In this document: one piece after another, positions 62,590 to 64,000 of the stretch | Position numbering within the stretch: position 1 is the stretch's first letter | How the letters are laid out: every line of letters starts with the position of its first letter | From: Aptenodytes patagonicus | Lineage: Eukaryota > Chordata > Aves > Sphenisciformes > Spheniscidae | DNA: 64,000 bases | Direction: 5' to 3' | NCBI RefSeq assembly: GCF_965638725.1 | Contig: NC_134982.1 | Location: 38,554,799 to 38,618,798 of the forward strand | Made by a program: the position numbers and the translations under genes | The notes under the pieces: generated by a model | Told to the model about the DNA's origin: nothing | Database searches by the model: none | Seen by the model: the letters and a program-made list of their open reading frames with translations, nothing else

Positions 62590-63935
62590 AAGCAGGGTGA
62601 GAGGAGATGCAGAATTATAGAAATCAGAGAAGTTTAGGAGACTTTGACCTCTGGAAATGATGTTGTTGAGCCTTCCACTGAAAGCAGAGCCTTCAATTAT
62701 GTTACTCATGGTTCTGTCAAGCCAAGTCTTGAATGTTTCCCGCAAGGAAGATTCCACCACTTTTCTGGGCAACCTATTCCAGGGTTTAATTCTTCTCGCA
62801 TTAAATTTTTTCTATTTTTTTTTTGTTTTTTCATCCAGATGGAGTTTTCTCTTAAGCACCTTGGGCCTGTTGCCTCGTCCTGTCACCATACATACTTGCG
62901 AAAAGAGCACCTCCATCTTCTCTACAACTACTGTTTAGATATTGGAAGATTGTGATTAAACCCCCTGAGCTATGTCTTCTTTGGGCTAAACAAACCCAAT
63001 TTCTACAGCTTTTACTCATATGTGTCAAGTTCTCCAACCCTCTAATAATTGTGGTCCTCTAATAGACTCTCTCCTATATTTCAATCTCTCTCCTTAACTG
63101 GGGGAACCAAAACTGAACACAGTATTCCAGGTGTGGCCTTAAAATTGCGAGGTAGAGTGAAATACTTCTCTTGATCTGCTGGCTGTGCTCCTTTTCATAC
63201 AGCCTAGAAGGCTGTTGGTCTTGGCTACCAGGCCATGTTGCTGACTCGTGTTCAGCTTATTGCCCCAAACTACTCTCACCTCTGGTTCTTCTTAGCAGAG
63301 CTGCTCCTCAGCCAATCACCCACAAGCCTGTGCTGCTGTTGGGGATTATTCCATCCCAGGTGCAGGATTTCACACTGATCTTTGTTAAACCTCACACAAT
63401 TCTTGTTGGGCAAGTCTCCAAACCCGGCAAGGTCTCCCTGTGTAATGGCTCTTCATTCCAGCATATTTTCCTTTCCTTTCCTACCTTTCCTCACAGTTTG
63501 GCATCACCTGCAAGTTTGGTGGGTTTGCATTCAATCCTGTCATCCATATCCCTTATAAAGACAAGGAATAGTATAAGACCCAGTATCAATCCCGGAGGAA
63601 CTCCACTCATGATCAGCTACCAGTTAGATTTTGAGGCACTACCACCCTTTGGGCTTACCCCTTTAGCTCGCCTTCTATATTTCCAAAGATGACAGAACAG
63701 TTCTGAAATTATGCCAGGTAAGTACCTCTGCACCCTTGGATGCATTCCATCAGGTAGCAAAGGTTTGTGTATGTCCAGATTGTACACATGAACCTCTGCT
63801 TTACCCTCTTCTACTATCAGTGGTTTCTTGCTTCTTTCATCATTGCTTCTTGGCACAGAGGCTGGGCTACTGACCTTACCCATGAAGACTGAGGCAAAGA
63901 AGGCATTAGGTATTTCAGCCTGTGACACTTGTAAC
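62590..63935 (-). mobile_element. CR1 LINE copy F, old relic
   Basis: Minus-oriented CR1. On the plus strand it runs from the reversed C-terminal part (CCACTTTTCTGGGCAACCTATTCC near 62755) through the reversed RT box (near 63490) to the reversed NAFFASVF block near 63895. Heavily decayed, with many frame breaks and no terminal repeats. Ends are approximate. It lies in the same sense as HAUS6, within its intron or 5' part. Confidence 0.8.
63617..63928 (-). pseudogene. CR1 copy F ORF2 fragment
   Basis: An open stretch containing NAFFASVFMGKVSS and DIHKPLLPDGMHPRV, the typical CR1 ORF2 blocks just before the RT. It has no intact catalytic box. Confidence 0.75.
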
Positions 63936-64000
63936 TTAACACTATTTCATTCAGAAGCAGACCTAAATCCTCCATGTACTTCCACTTCCTAATAACATAC

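Noticed and set aside
63171-63692. Open frame of 173 codons on the plus strand
   Set aside because: Antisense of the old CR1 copy F; no independent domain.
1-64000. CRISPR array, prokaryotic operon or viral coding genes
   Set aside because: No spaced direct repeats; gene structure is intron-rich vertebrate; the only retroviral trace is the solo LTR.

Overview
The window looks like bird nuclear DNA. It carries several CR1 LINE copies whose 3' ends carry the characteristic ATTCTATG-type terminal repeats, one solo LTR of a type I know from birds, AT-rich non-coding DNA, and split genes with long introns. Two protein-coding genes were rebuilt exon by exon, with reading phase and GT/AG splice sites checked. 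Both lie on the minus strand: SAXO1 (complete, 4 coding exons, 470 residues) and HAUS6 (the 3' 12 coding exons; the N-terminal part lies beyond the right edge). The same pair is neighbouring and co-oriented at human 9p22.1. Human 9p is largely homologous to the bird Z chromosome, so Z linkage is likely (inference).

Layout. 1-9067: no gene recognised; a 591-bp solo LTR with a 5-bp target-site duplication sits at 7450-8040. 9068-10163: SAXO1 poly(A) signal and last coding exon. SAXO1 exons 3 and 2 follow at 14351-14553 and 17602-17781. A 32.5-kb intron 1 (17782-50269) then leads to SAXO1 exon 1 at 50270-50346. That intron holds a cluster of four CR1 copies at about 25.3-32.4 kb: A plus, B minus, C plus, D plus. 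An older CR1 lies at about 41.5-42.8 kb. Only about 1.4 kb separates the SAXO1 start codon from the HAUS6 stop codon. HAUS6 exons run from 51782 up to 61938. An old minus-strand CR1 relic fills about 62.6-63.9 kb.

How the genes relate. SAXO1 binds and stabilises axonemal and centriolar microtubules. HAUS6 is a subunit of augmin, which drives microtubule-dependent microtubule nucleation in the spindle. Both are microtubule-related, but I see no sign of shared regulation; the order is simply conserved synteny. RRAGA, which sits between these two genes in human, is not visible here. I found no CRISPR array, rRNA or tRNA. No wholly new system was found. The points most worth following are the missing RRAGA, the distant and altered SAXO1 exon 1, the inverted CR1 pair inside the SAXO1 intron, the LTR with a perfect CRE, and a near-perfect palindrome in a HAUS6 intron.
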